A stretch of DNA of 64,000 bases from Antedon mediterranea (GCF_964355755.1 NC_092675.1:8220312-8284311); one strand, 5' to 3'. Shown: positions 12,309 to 22,746, counted from the first letter of the stretch. Numbers and translations: made by a program. The notes: generated by a model not told the origin, from the letters alone.

Positions 12309-12650
12309 ATGTACAAAGTGGTCTCCAGAAAAGGATGACCAGCTAGTGGAGATGGTGAGAGGAGATGATTATACTGGATCCTTTCCAGTACAGAGAAAGA
12401 ACACAGCAACGTGGAAAAGTATGGAAAGACATTGCAAGCAATAATTCACCATCTTTTGACATCAACTTAGATGGAACAGATGTGAGGGATCGGTGGAATA
12501 TATTAAAGGAAAAGTTGAGGGCAAAATTCAATAATGAGATAAGGGGGAAACATAGAAGAGAAGATTTGCTAAGTTAATATAAGATGAATGGAGTGATGGA
12601 GCACAAGCTGCAGGTAAAGCGGTTCATTTCAGACTAAATCATTGTAAAAA
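12309..12650 (+). pseudogene. Second, inverted copy of the Harbinger Myb/SANT gene
   Basis: The plus strand reads KWSPEKDDQLVE and then, after a frameshift near 12365, a long match to the Myb-like protein on the minus strand at 13247-13687: IILDPFQYRERTQQRGKVW, DINLDGTDVRDRWN and LREKLRAKFNNEIRG-like blocks. The segment between NNEIRG and EDLLS is deleted. Homology continues to about 12650 (TTTCAGACTAAAT matches the minus copy near 13208). The two copies face each other around the Myb second exon, so this is an inverted duplication within the element. It is non-functional because of the shift and deletion. Confidence 0.8.
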
Positions 12651-12799
12651 CTGACAGAAAAACAGGCTTAAGAGGTAGAGCATTACCTTTTTTCAATTAT
12701 ACGGAGCATGAGCTCCATTTGTTTATTCATTTGAACGTTTTGATTTTGTATCTGTTGACGAGTTAATTCCATTTGTTGTTTCATCATCAACATACTTGA

Positions 12800-13687
12800 T
12801 TACGTCTCTTCAGCTTTCTTCTTAGCAGCAGCATCACTCTCCATTTTCACTTTTAAAAATTCCATGGTACTACTTGCTCTGCTTTTTTTGGCATTTACCT
12901 CTCTGTTAATATATAAAAATAAAAATATATGTCCAAATAATAATATTGTGCAATTCTTTTTCATGTACAATAAACTATGACTGCTCATAATTATTGGTAT
13001 ACTTAGTTTTGGGAAAAAATAGACATGATATCATGTACATTATATAGACAGATAGAAATGGTTTTGTCTAAAGTACGTACTGCTTACCATACCTTTCAAG
13101 TTTTAATTACATCATCTCTGTCTACATTTTGTCTTTGTATTGCTTTACTTTTAGTAAAAACATGTAAAAAATGGATTAAATATGTCTTCAAGATCAATTT
13201 ACCTTAATTTAGTCTGAAATGTCTCTAATGAGCGCTTCCGAACCTCTTAACCTGCAGCTCGTGCTGCGGCTGCATCACTACTCTCTGATCTTATGTTTAA
13301 GGCATCTTTCTCCTGACTTAGCAAATCTTCTATTGCAGCTTCTGTTTCTGATAATGCTGGTGGAGCGATACCAGACCCTCTTATCTCATTATTCAATTTT
13401 GCCTTCAACTTGTCCTTTAATAGATTCCATCTATCCCTTACATTTCTTCCATCTAAGTTAAAGTCGAAAGATGGTGAAAGATTGCCTGCAATGTCTTTCC
13501 ATACTTTTCCGTGTTGCTGCGTTCTTTCTCTGTACTGGAAAGGATCCAATGTAATCATTTCCTTCACTAACTGGTCATCCTTTTCTGGAGACCACTTCTT
13601 AGTTGGAGATATTTTTTTTGGTAAAATAGGATAAAAAATGTATGTAATATCAATCAATAACACTACAGAATAAAAGTATTCTGTCAT
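12800..13687 (-). pseudogene. Harbinger Myb/SANT-like DNA-binding protein, two exons
   Basis: Exon 1 (about 13687-13203) encodes a Myb/SANT-type trihelix domain. It starts near KKWSPEKDDQLVKEM, with the tryptophan and acidic residues of helix 1, then GKVWKDIAGNLSPSFDFNLD and VRDRWNLLKDKLK. An acidic/alanine stretch follows. A donor lies at 13202 and an acceptor before 12902, joining in phase to EVNAKKSRASSTMEFLKVK. This tail ends at a stop at 12800, or after that stop continues as a glutamine-rich helix toward 12690. In Harbinger elements the Myb-like protein binds the element ends and brings the transposase to the nucleus; its convergent placement opposite the transposase is typical. One in-frame stop in exon 1 near 13245 marks decay. 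The start codon is uncertain: the ATG at 13687 precedes hydrophobic residues not typical of the family, and an intron could lie before KKWSPEKD. Confidence 0.8.
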
Positions 13688-13731
13688 TGATGTTGTTATA
13701 TCTCAGTATATTATAGTAGGCTAGGCCTCAA

Positions 13732-14919
13732 GGGTGCATGTCAAGTCGGCCCCAAACCGTCTCGGCCAAAGTCAAGTCGGCCCCACGTCATGTCGGCCCC
13801 AAGTCAACTCGGCCTCAAGTCAACTCGGCCTCAAGTCAACTCGGCCTCACGTCAACTCGGCCAAAAACTAATCGGTCAACTCGGCCACAATAAAGTATGG
13901 AACGCAAAAAGTGCTTAATATTATTACGATTCTTACTATCCACGTTTTAAAAAAAATGAAGAAATAAAAAATATAATATCATATAAAAAAATGAACTCAT
14001 TGCCGATATGAATAGAAGTACCCGCGTGTTACAAAAAACACGTGCAGATACTGTATTTTAGGAAATCGAAGACGGAGGCCTACGTTCCACCATTTGGCCG
14101 TAGAAAAAATGATCGTACATCGCTTTTGTGCATGATTTGCGTTTTTTAAAAAGGGGAATCCCCCGGTCAGCGAAAACACGTAGCAGTTGTAGATATCGAA
14201 AAAGCTGGCAAACGCGCAGGGAGGCTCAGCTACGAAATTTTATTAAACGTAAATTTATTTATTTTTATTTATTTTATGTCTTTAGGCAATGTGGCCAAGG
14301 ATTACCAATAGTGAATTAATCACTGTCCTATCAGATAGGTGGTAATCCCTCTGATACAGGGGCTATTGTGTGAACCAGTTCACCGGGGTAACCCCCTACT
14401 CTTTTTCGAATAATGAACTGGGTTTCTTTAAAGTACACACAGGTTATAACTGTGTACACTGGACCTACGGTTTATAGTCCTTATCCGAGAAGACTTGTTC
14501 CACCACCAGAACTAGGAGCGAGTCGGCCTCGAACCCTTGCCGATGTTGTTGTTGGCTCTTTAGGTACGGTAAACGGCGCCCCTGCCTTAACCGCTCGGCC
14601 ATATGACTCACTCTAAAATAAAGGAAAGTTGGTGAAATCATTCCTATTTTTTTTGCTAAATATATTATTGTCTAAATAATAATATTCATTAAAAGTCAGA
14701 ATTATTCATAGTTAAAAAATTGTGAATATTATTTTATCAATCCCCTTCATTTGCACTTTTTGCGTTCCATACTTTAACGGGGCCGAGTTGACCGATTATT
14801 TTTTGGCCGAGTTGACGTGAGGCCGAGTTGACGTGAGGCCGATTTGACTTGAGGCCGACTTGACTTGGGGCCGACTTGACTTTGGCCGAGACGGTTTAGG
14901 GCCGACTTGGATCGAAACC
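13732..14919. mobile_element. Foldback with CAAGTCGGCC tandem arms and 8-bp duplication
   Basis: The left arm (13732-13915) is an array of 15-17 bp units, variants of AAGTCAACTCGGCCTC. The right arm (14755-14919) is its reverse complement. Both arms end inward at the same unique word, TATGGAACGCAAAAAGTGC, or its complement. The outer termini are 18 bp to the shared AAGTCGG but differ in the first ten bases. GGCCTCAA occurs immediately outside both ends (13724-13731 and 14920-14927), giving a candidate 8-bp target duplication. Caution: GGCCTCAA is also part of the repeat unit. The middle is non-coding apart from a SINE. Confidence 0.8.
14312..14615 (-). mobile_element. tRNA-derived SINE, minus strand
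   Basis: On the minus strand it begins with a tRNA-like head: A-box TGGCCGAGCGG (around 14590-14602) and B-box GGTTCGAGGCC (around 14530). A conserved body follows, containing CTGGTGGTGGAACAAG and CCGTAGGTCCAGTGTAC. The tail runs through GAGTAGGGGGTTACCCCGG toward 14312. The same head and body occur at 39186-39430 on the plus strand and the body alone at 42390-42530. SINEs are transcribed by RNA polymerase III from these two boxes and move with LINE proteins. This copy lies in the loop of the surrounding foldback. Confidence 0.85.
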
Positions 14920-14927
14920 GGCCTCAA

Positions 14928-15284
14928 ACCAAGTCTAGGTATAACCAATGTAGACAGGTCTGGATGAAAAATGACTGGTATGACCTAGCTAGTCTCTAGA
15001 AGTAGGATGGGTTGCGCCAAAAGCTAAATTTGTGTGTCTTGCTCGAGCCTACTAGCATATAGCTAGTACTATACTTAGGTATGTTAGAATCCGCGTACTT
15101 CCTGGATCGAATTTCTCCATAGTTGCCTGCGGCTATATTTAGGGAATTACTGAAAGGGCTTCCCTTAAAATGCTTGTTTCTTATTGGTCAAAGAGGTAAA
15201 TCCTATTATGTTTTGTTGATGACGTAGAGGAAAGTCTCATCTGTCACTTCCATTTTGAATTTTTAATTTCCGACGAGTATATCG
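14928..15284. other. Spacer, no gene seen
   Basis: Between two transposable elements. TAGC and CTAG words are common; no exon or RNA pattern was recognised. Confidence 0.4.
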
Positions 15285-15292
15285 ATTTTTAC

Positions 15293-16046
15293 GGCGCTAC
15301 TGCAGTTTCGCACCACACTGTTATATCTTCGATTTCTTGCTTCATTTTTTTCTCGCACTCACATCATACAATTTTGGGCCATTATGTAACATGTTCCCAT
15401 GATTTAGCCACCGTTATATTACCTTTATCACAATAAAAAATGCCTTTCAAAACAGCTCCTTTTTTCGCGAAAACTTCGATTGAACTGTGGCCATTTTAGA
15501 TTCAGAAAATTGCCAGAAATCAATGTATGTTTTATTTTCTGTTTTTATTTTTAAACTGCAAAGAGTGGTTTTATAAAGAACCAGCTGTACATATCAAAAC
15601 GGTGACGATATGAGTCCGTACATAAAACATTGATAGGAACCATTAATATAAATAATAATAGTAATACTAATAATTAAATATTAATTTTTTATTTCGCCAG
15701 CTGAAAACATTTCTTGCTTTTCAAAACTAAATAGGGTAGGCCTATATGTGTAATCGGATTTTATAACACTGCCCTCTATAGTTTCTACAATTTTTGGGGT
15801 AAAATGAAGCATAAATTCTGGCAATTCAGTGATAAATATAAGATGGCGAACATTTCGCAGTGTGTTGACGGCGAGTTCAGTATTGTTTAAAATGTTTTGA
15901 AAAGTATTGTTATTTTAAAAAAATTACTTCGTAAGTGGTCGAATCGTATAAACATGTTACATAATATTATGTTGTGAGTGTAAAAAACGAAAGTTTAGGT
16001 GAGAAATCGAAGATATAACGGTGTGGTGCGAAACTGCAGTAGCGCC
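15293..16046. mobile_element. 754-bp MITE with 8-bp duplication ATTTTTAC (hAT-like)
   Basis: The terminal inverted repeat GGCGCTACTGCAGTTTCGCA continues to about 50 bases on each side, through the ATATCTTCGATTTCT word. The direct repeat ATTTTTAC sits exactly outside both ends, at 15285-15292 and 16047-16054. An 8-bp duplication is the signature of hAT transposons and of TU-like foldbacks. The interior is non-coding and partly self-complementary (AATTGCCAGAA near 15508 and its partner near 15820). Confidence 0.9.
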
Positions 16047-16054
16047 ATTTTTAC

Positions 16055-16813
16055 AACGCACCGAAACATTTTGCCTAACTTCAGACGCTAAATTATCATA
16101 CTTCTACATTACGGACCTTAATCATAGTAAGTAGTTGTTTTTATCATTCTTTTATCTTTATAATTGTGAAATTTTAATTACAATCGGGCGTTTCGAAAGA
16201 AAGTTATTTCACCCTACAAACACCCATGTATTTGCGATCCATTCAGGCTGTAGTGCAAGCAACGCGACTGTAGGTCGTTTACATTCATATCGCCCAGTGA
16301 AACTACGCTTGAATTTCGGTGTTTATGAAAACAAATATATTATATTTGTTACTTCCATGGACAATTTAGGTTTTATAGATATAATATAAAAAGTTTTTGT
16401 AATGTATTTTAAATAAAGTTAGACGATGTTTAGGGATTTAATTTACGTATCAAAATCACATGAATGCAATGTTTACAGTTGACTACGATCACGTGACCAC
16501 AGTCAAACGTTCTGATTGGGTCTCGTCACAATGTGTACCAAAATTGCTAATTCTGATTGGCTGTCGATGATGTCATTATTGTCTATACTGTAATAATTTC
16601 TTTTTACAATTTTAAATTAAAATTAATTAAATTGAAATTAATTCTTTTATTTGTTAAATTGTTATAACTGAAATTAGCAGATATGAAATAACATTTTATG
16701 ATTACGCATTTACACAAAATTATATTTATTTTGAACATGAATAAATAAACATACATGAAAAAATAAACAATTTACTGTATTAAATTAATATAATTATTAT
16801 TTCAGGATTAGTG
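16055..16813. other. Spacer, no gene seen
   Basis: An 84-codon open frame at 16135-16389 matches no family I know and has no clear splice or promoter context. I do not call it. Confidence 0.4.
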
Positions 16814-16957
16814 ATGCCTCCGAAAAAGAAGCCTAGATACGTAAATCCTGCACATGCCCGACCTGGTATTGCCAGGAAGCATATTTTGGACACATTTTCT
16901 TTACTTCCTGAAGATGTTGCTGATTTCAGAATGGGTGCTCTACATATTTATAACTGA
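16814..16957 (+). CDS. Short basic open frame after a splice-acceptor-like site
   Basis: The frame starts MPPKKKPRYVNPAHARP and ends LHIYN after 47 residues. TTATTTCAG sits about nine bases before the ATG, so it could be a 5-prime coding exon whose leader exon is upstream. The first residues, PPKKKPR, resemble a nuclear localisation signal. The rest has a predicted helix with LPEDVADF. I do not recognise the family. Downstream to 17040 the sequence continues as NNKSRAATKNVLKFFNDSVI in another frame (from about 16962), which may mean a frameshift in a slightly longer coding segment. It could equally be a remnant of a transposon gene. Confidence 0.3.
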   Translation: MPPKKKPRYVNPAHARPGIARKHILDTFSLLPEDVADFRMGALHIYN

Positions 16958-17759
16958 TGGAAGATAACAAGAGTCGTGCAGCTACAAAAAATGTTCTGAA
17001 GTTTTTTAACGACAGTGTTATCTTTGAAATTAGTATGTTAGTGTAAATAAATAAATATTTATTTATCTAGTTTGGATGTTATAGAATTGGTTGTTTGTTG
17101 TTGTTCAGCCTTTTTCCTGAAATAAATAATAAAACTGTATTATAGTTAACGTATATTGTCTACTGTCTTATTTTTGCAATTAATGTAGTGGTTTTTTAAT
17201 GTTTTCCGGGGGTGGGGAGTCCTGGGGGAGGGGGATGGGGGTCATGGGGAGTGGTGTTTTGGGGAAGGTTTAAGCCTGCTGTTGAAACCAGGGTATATGT
17301 TACAAATCCACTGCATTCTATTCAGAACTATTCATTTAATTTTAGTATCTTCAATTATAGCCTATTTGGGTCACAATGTTCCTATACTCTGTAGTGTTAT
17401 TTAGGTATTACAATATCTCGAAAGTTAATTGACAATAACTTTATTAATATTGAAGGTACAGAGATGATTTTGGTATTAAAATGTTTCTTTCACCAAGCTC
17501 TATCAGACAACATTGGTTTATAAAGGAAATAATGAAGTTTTGAAAAAAATGTAACATACCTACTATACTACTAGGCCTAGGCTAGGGCCAGTAGGCAACC
17601 TAGGTAGGTGGCCTACCATTAGAGGCTAGTCTAATGCTAGCCAGGCTAAACATATATATTCAACTTGTATTGCCACAAAAATATATAGGCCTAGCCTAGC
17701 CTGGCTAGGCCTACCTATAGGCCTATATGGCAATATGAAAAGGAGGTTAAAAAATATAG
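16958..17759. other. Spacer with a G-rich tract
   Basis: A G-rich run at 17208-17265 (GGGGGAGGGGGATGGGGG) could form a G-quadruplex. TAGGCCTA-type words cluster at 17570-17730. Otherwise nothing was recognised. Confidence 0.4.
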
Positions 17760-18673
17760 GGCCTGTCACACCAAAATCAGTCCGGGCCAAAATCGGTCCG
17801 GCGGACCAGTTTTGGCTGCCAAAATCAGTCCGGGGGACCATTTATGGCTGCCAAAACCTGTCCGGCCGGACCAATTTTGGCCGCCAAATCTGGTCCGGCC
17901 TGGATAAAATCGGTCCGGGCAGTACGACTGTTTTTGGCCGCCAAATATGGTCCGGTCTTACAAATATATGGTGCGCAAAATGAGTCATAATGTATATATC
18001 ATAAAAAAAAGGCATGATTAGTCATTATTGAAAACTACGGGGATTTATTTGTTATTTTAATATTATAAATTAAGCCTGTTTTTTTTAAATTATCATTATT
18101 AGTAGTAACTCATCAATAATTAATACTAATTGTTAAGCTTTTTGTATACAATATGTATCTCTGCCTGTTTTTAATCCATTTTTTCTTTTTTAACATCTTC
18201 GTTTCCCCATGATGTTAAAAACAATTTATTTTTTTTTATTATTTATGGTTAATCAATCAATATATCAATTCAATACAATTATTATAAAACAATTATCCAA
18301 TATTGATTAGGCTGAGGAAGGAAAAAGGCCTCAATCATAAATAAAATCTAGCTGGCAATATCAGCGTCTCATACCCGTTCATGTGAGTGTGTGGCAGGCC
18401 GAAATATGAGTGAACACCTAAGTCATGTTTTTAGATAAAATACATTTATTTATAGTATTTATCCGACAAGATAACTTACTAATATATATCATGGGATATT
18501 TTTCTAGCCATAAACAACTTAAAACAGCATCATAGGCCTAGTAATTCAATTAGACAGAAGAAAAGCCCGGACCGATTTTGACGGTGGCGGACTGCTTTTG
18601 GCCACAATTTTAGAGCCAAAACTGGTCCGGCCGGACCGATTTTGGCCCCGGACCATATTTATCGTGCCAGGCC
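17760..18673. mobile_element. Foldback with GGTCCGGCCGGACC-type arms
   Basis: The left arm (17760-17965) is built of units such as CAAAATCGGTCCGG and TTGGCTGCCAAAA. The right arm (18566-18673) is shorter and complementary. The outer termini align as GGGCCTGTCACACCAAAAT against AGGCCTGGCACGATAAATA. The middle (about 17990-18560) is AT-rich and non-coding. I found no target duplication at either end. Confidence 0.8.
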
Positions 18674-18796
18674 TTCCCAGCCTAGCTAGTGACTTAGTAT
18701 ATGTAGGAGGACTAGGCATAGAATAAGCCGTAGTTTAGTTAGGCCTAGTAGTAGCCTAAGCTTAGATAGTAATAGCTATTAGGCCTAGGGGTAGTA

Positions 18797-20819
18797 ACAA
18801 AGTGCGAGGCAGCGAGGCACGCGAGGCAGGGAAGGCATGCGAGGCAAGTCAGAAATTTATGCGAGGCATCGTTTTACCATCATCAAAAAATGCGAGGCAT
18901 CATTTTATCATTTCTCAAAATTGCAAGGCAGGAAATCACCGAAATTGAAGTAGCCTAGGCCCGCTAGGCTAGTTTCCTTTTGCACCTGCCTTGTACGTAT
19001 TTTAACCAACTTTATCCTGCATACCACAGCTTAGAATTAGTAGGCCTACTTTAATGAAGAAAAATCACATAAAAGTAACAATAAATCCATTAAATTGGTG
19101 ATTTTACAGACGTTGTTTTTCTCGCATTTCGCACACTCAATGTTCAATATTTTGGTTTCTATGGAACGCCAAAAGAGCAAAATTAATTAGAGGGCTAAAA
19201 ACTCTGTGGAATTCATTTATATTTAACGCATTATTTGGTGAAAATCAAGTACAATTTCAATAGATTTTGTCACTGTCAGTAAGGAAAAATGTTACTGTTG
19301 ATAATGTACACGGTTTCGTTAACCTTTTAAAGAATAAAATAGAAAAATTCATCATAATATCCTTAGTAGGATGTCCTAGGTCTAGACTAGGTAGTGATGT
19401 TGATTTAGGATCGATTATTATTCTTTGAAAACAGAACAGTATCAGCAGTAACATATTACAACATTTTTATTGACAAATTAACAAATATATTGAAATAAAA
19501 CGTGTTTTTCACCAATAAATGCATGAGAAATTGACGCATTCCACTGAGTTTTAGTCCTCTATTATCGTTGCTCTTTTGGCGCTCCATAGAAACAAAAATA
19601 TTGAACATTGAATAAGTGAAATTCGCGAACAGTGTGCGAGAAACACGCCTGTAAAATCATTAATTTAAGGATTTATTTGCTACTTTTTATGTGATTCTTT
19701 CATTAAAGTACTCATGAGGTATACTTCTAAGGTGTGGTATTCACACGATAAAGTTAGTTATTTATCAAATTTGGAGTAAAAATACAAGCGAAGGAAACTA
19801 GCGCCAGGTTTATTAGTACGTACATGGACAACAATAAATAAAAATCGTTCGTAATATACCTAGCTTACTAAAACAGGAATAGTGTATCATTATTAAATAT
19901 TACACCAATTATTATTTTATCAAAATTGATTAAATTATTTTCTACATAGGCCTTTTATCTAGGTTAGGGCTAAGCATATTAGCTAAAGTTTAATTTTAGG
20001 CCTAGTATTACAAGTCTTTTTTCACACGCGCTCCAGAATTCTGTCGCAATTTTTTTCTTTGCGGCATGTTATTGGATCGGCATATCAGTTAACTTTTATT
20101 CACCGCCAGTTATTGAACTTGTCCTGGCAATCGCTGTTCACCTTATTTGCGAGAGAGGTACACGTGTTGTTCCTAGAGAATGGAATGTCAAAAATGTCTT
20201 TGGCACGCCGCTCAGAGAGAAGTCTGTGCGCGTTGCTGCTGAAACCACGTGCTATAGGAGGGGAATGCACCACAATCCTCTGAGCTGAGGGCTGAATCAT
20301 TCCGCTACCTGCTAAATAGTAAAGAGAGATTTTCCATCTCTCGGGTCTACCGGATCTAGGCGCAGGGGTGTGACAAAATATTATTTTCACTCTGCAATGT
20401 TCGAGAGACATGTGAGTGAACACGCTCAAAATGCCAACAAACATTGCAGTCATTTGATGAGTGTGTCGCTATAACAATTATTGTTTATCGAAAGTTGAAG
20501 ACTGTCGTTCAGATTTTTGAACCGTAGTTTGGGCACTTTTGTAAAAGTAAAATTTGACACGATATGACTTGAATGAAAAAACAATCGTTACATAAAAATA
20601 AACAACACGATGAGTGTATACACGAATCTATTTAGATACGCTTGTATCGATTGATTATTAGGCCTATAATATAGCATAATAGCACGTTAAGATATGCCTC
20701 GCACCTTTTTGAAATTGTAAACTATATGCCTCGCATGCCTCGCACTTTTGGAAATGATAAAATGATGCCTCGCACAAATATTTGGCTTGCCTCGCGTGCC
20801 TCGCTGCCTCGCACTTTGT
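18797..20819. mobile_element. Foldback with GCGAGGCA tandem arms
   Basis: The left end is ACAAAGTGCGAGGCAGCG and continues as GAGGCACGCGAGGCA repeats to about 18931. The right end (20690-20819) is the complement, TGCCTCGC units ending CGCACTTTGT. The arms also share the spacer words AAAATGATAAAATG near 18905 and 20757. The interior holds a second, unrelated palindrome (18968-19808) and about 900 bases of unique sequence with no recognised gene. Minus-strand frame 20100-20453 was not recognised. No target duplication was found at the outer ends. Confidence 0.85.
18968..19808. mobile_element. Inner palindromic element nested in the GCGAGGCA foldback
   Basis: The arms are about 18968-19260 and 19500-19808. 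Paired landmarks are GCTAGTTTCCTT near 18968 with AAGGAAACTAGC near 19793, CATAAAAGTAAC near 19070 with its partner near 19688, and TTTCTATGGAACGCCAAAAGAGC near 19155 with GCTCTTTTGGCGCTCCAT near 19570 (one substitution). The loop is AT-rich. No transposase and no confirmed target duplication. Confidence 0.8.
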
Positions 20820-21051
20820 CAACACTCAGTACTACTAGGCCTAGGCTACTACTGCAGAGTACTAGCTTTAGTCTAATAGGCCTAGGTTTATTTATTTGCT
20901 ATTGATTCGCCTTTATCATTCATAGTTGATTTAATGTTGTAAAAAAATCTTAATACAGTAATTAATAAATAGTAATGGCAATGCTGCAACCCCTATCATC
21001 ACATCATATATAACTGTAAAAACAGTGTATCTGACATTCCTGTTTATTCAG
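20820..21051. other. Spacer, likely intron of the P2X7-like gene remnant
   Basis: It ends in TTTATTCAG, a good splice acceptor, directly before the P2X7-like coding match at 21052. Nothing else was recognised. Confidence 0.45.
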
Positions 21052-21099
21052 CTGCAGGTGTATGTGTACAAATGCCAACAGCACGAGAGTCCATTTGCT
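21052..21099 (+). pseudogene. P2X7-ballast-like gene fragment, left of the insertion
   Basis: After the acceptor at 21050/21051 the frame reads CVQMPTARESIC, which fits the start of the cysteine-rich cytoplasmic (ballast) domain known from P2X7 receptors and from many stand-alone invertebrate proteins (consensus CxCGxCxxMPTxxExxCC). The first cysteines are read in a second frame (CRCMC), so there is already a one-base shift. The match ends exactly at the edge of the 21100-22257 foldback and resumes as FCQEIAKTM right after it. Confidence 0.65.
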
Positions 21100-21127
21100 A
21101 TGGAACGCCTCCTCTGCCTTCAGTTCA

Positions 21128-21490
21128 CAGTGGTCATGCAGTACACACCAATCGTCATGCAGTACACACCAATGGTTATGCAGTACACACCAATGGTCAT
21201 GCAGTACACACCAATGCTCATGCAGTACACACCAATCGTCGTTCACATTTATCATGCAGTACACACCAATGGTCATGCAGTACACACCAATCGTCATGCA
21301 GTACACACCAATGGTCATGCAGTACACACCAATCGTCATGCAGTACACACCAATCGTCATGCAGTACACACCAAACATCATGCAGTACACACCAATCGTC
21401 ATGCAGTACACACCAAACATCATGCAGTACACACCAATGGTCATGCAGTACACACCAATCGTCATGCAGTACACACCAATCGTCATGCAG
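21128..21490 (+). repeat. 21-bp tandem array, left foldback arm
   Basis: About seventeen copies of CATGCAGTACACACCAATSGT. One unit is replaced by CATTTATCATGC near 21245, and the matching irregularity GCATGATAAATGTG occurs in the right arm near 21953, so the two arms share history unit by unit. Confidence 0.95.
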
Positions 21491-21824
21491 TGAAATATTG
21501 CGTAATTTATACCGCCACCTATCGACAAAATCGAATATCACGTGACGTTTATTAGACGGCTGTAAAACTAGGCCATCGACTCTAAGATTTCTTTTATGTT
21601 TGACATACTGTACTTATTTTAACCGCTACACATCTCTGTGAATGCTCTGTTTTTTATATATACAATAATTTATTATGCGAGACACAGGCGCGGCTAGGAG
21701 GCCATTGCGATTATTGAATTCCATAAAAGAAGTTTAAATAGTCTTAGTTTTACAGCCGTCTAATAAAACTCACGTGATATTCGATTTTGTCGATAGGTGG
21801 CGGTATAAATTACGCAATATTTGA

Positions 21825-22222
21825 CTGCATGACGATTGGTGTGTACTGCATGACGATTGGTGTGTACTGCATGACAATTGGTGTGTACTGCATGATGTTT
21901 GGTGTATACTGCATGACGATTGGTGTGTACTGCATGACGATTGGTGTGTACTGCATGATAAATGTGAACGACGATTGGTGTGTACTGCATGACAATTGGT
22001 GTGTACTGCATGACGATTGGTGTGTACTGCATGACGATTGGTGTGTACTGCATGACGATTGGTGTGTACTGCATGACGATTGGTGTGTACTGCATGACGT
22101 TTGGTGTGTACTGCATGACGATTGGTGTGTACTGCATGACGATTGGTGTGTACTGCATGACCATTGGTGTGTACTGCATGACGATTTGTCTGTACTGCAT
22201 GACGATTGGTGTGTACTGCATG
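21825..22222 (-). repeat. 21-bp tandem array, right foldback arm
   Basis: About nineteen copies of the complementary unit ACGATTGGTGTGTACTGCATG, with variants GTTTGGTG and GATTTGTCTG. It pairs with the left arm. Confidence 0.95.
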
Positions 22223-22265
22223 ATAAATGTGAACTGAAGGCAGAGGAGGCGTTCCATAATTTTCT

Positions 22266-22746
22266 GCCAGGAAATTGCAAAGACCATGAGAGAAAATGGA
22301 GATGAATGAAGAGTGTTTAACACGCCATCCAGGATTCGGAGAAGTCTGTTTAATGAGTGGGTGCTACAAGTAGCATACCTGTCATATAAACAGCAGTATG
22401 GCGCAATGGCTGCTTTACCCCACACTAACGAAGAGTAAGTTGAGCTGCTCTATGTATAATACTAATACTAGGTGCAATATGCTTTCATTCCATTTTCTTG
22501 TATCTTGTTGAACATATTGTATTTTTACAGGAAATTTGTTATATTAAACCTGTAATTTTTAACAATACTTTCACAGGCAGTAGAGACATGTTGCATACAG
22601 GAACCTGGTGAGAATCTGTTGGGGCTACCTTGGTAGGGAAAATAGAGTTGTTCTCTCGTCATGTGCAGTGGATTCGAAGAACCTTCCCAAACCCAGAAGA
22701 CGATGGCTATACAGGCTGTAAATTAGGCAATATTGCAGATATTTAA
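22266..22746 (+). pseudogene. P2X7-ballast-like gene fragment, right of the insertion, two exons
   Basis: The first part (22266-22434) reads FCQEIAKTMRENGDE (beginning just upstream), then LTRHPGFGEVCL, and after a one-base shift EWVLQVAYLSYKQQYG. It ends at a GTAAGT donor at 22435. The second exon starts after TTTCACAG at 22577 and reads RHVAYRNLVRICWGYLGREN, with a one-base shift to IRRTFPNPEDDGYTGCK, and stops at 22744. These are the signature blocks of the P2X7 C-terminal ballast domain (HPGFxxVCLxxWVLQxAYxxYRQQYG and RxVAYRxxVRxCWGYLGR), whose cysteines bind zinc in P2X7. In invertebrates the domain often stands alone. The two frameshifts and the foldback insertion make it a pseudogene. 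I cannot tell a host gene from a transposon passenger. Confidence 0.75.

Larger units (their letters stand above)
21100..22257. mobile_element. Foldback with 21-bp tandem-repeat arms inserted in a P2X7-like gene
   Basis: The left arm (21100-21573) starts ATGGAACGCCTCCTCTGCC, then has about seventeen 21-bp units (CATGCAGTACACACCAATCGT and variants), then a unique inner stem TGCGTAATTTATACCGCC. The right arm (21748-22257) is the complement. The loop (21574-21747) is unrelated. The flanks CATTTGCT (21092-21099) and AATTTTCT (22258-22265) match at six of eight bases, and the host P2X7-like reading resumes directly across them, so this is an 8-bp target duplication with two later changes. Because 21 is a multiple of three, several frames stay open through the arms (MQYTPIV, SCSTHQ, VCMTIG repeats). 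These are not genes. Confidence 0.9.

Noticed and set aside
17735-17983. 82-codon frame with repeated KSVRxKIGPADQFW-like text
   Set aside because: A translation of the GGTCCGG foldback arm.
21128-22222. Regularly spaced repeats that might suggest a CRISPR array
   Set aside because: Units are contiguous 21-mers without spacers, in a eukaryotic foldback element.
21004-22425. Several long open frames on both strands with MQYTPIV, SCSTHQ and VCMTIG repeats
   Set aside because: They are translations of the 21-bp tandem arms; a unit divisible by three without stops stays open in many frames. No start, splice or composition evidence for a protein.
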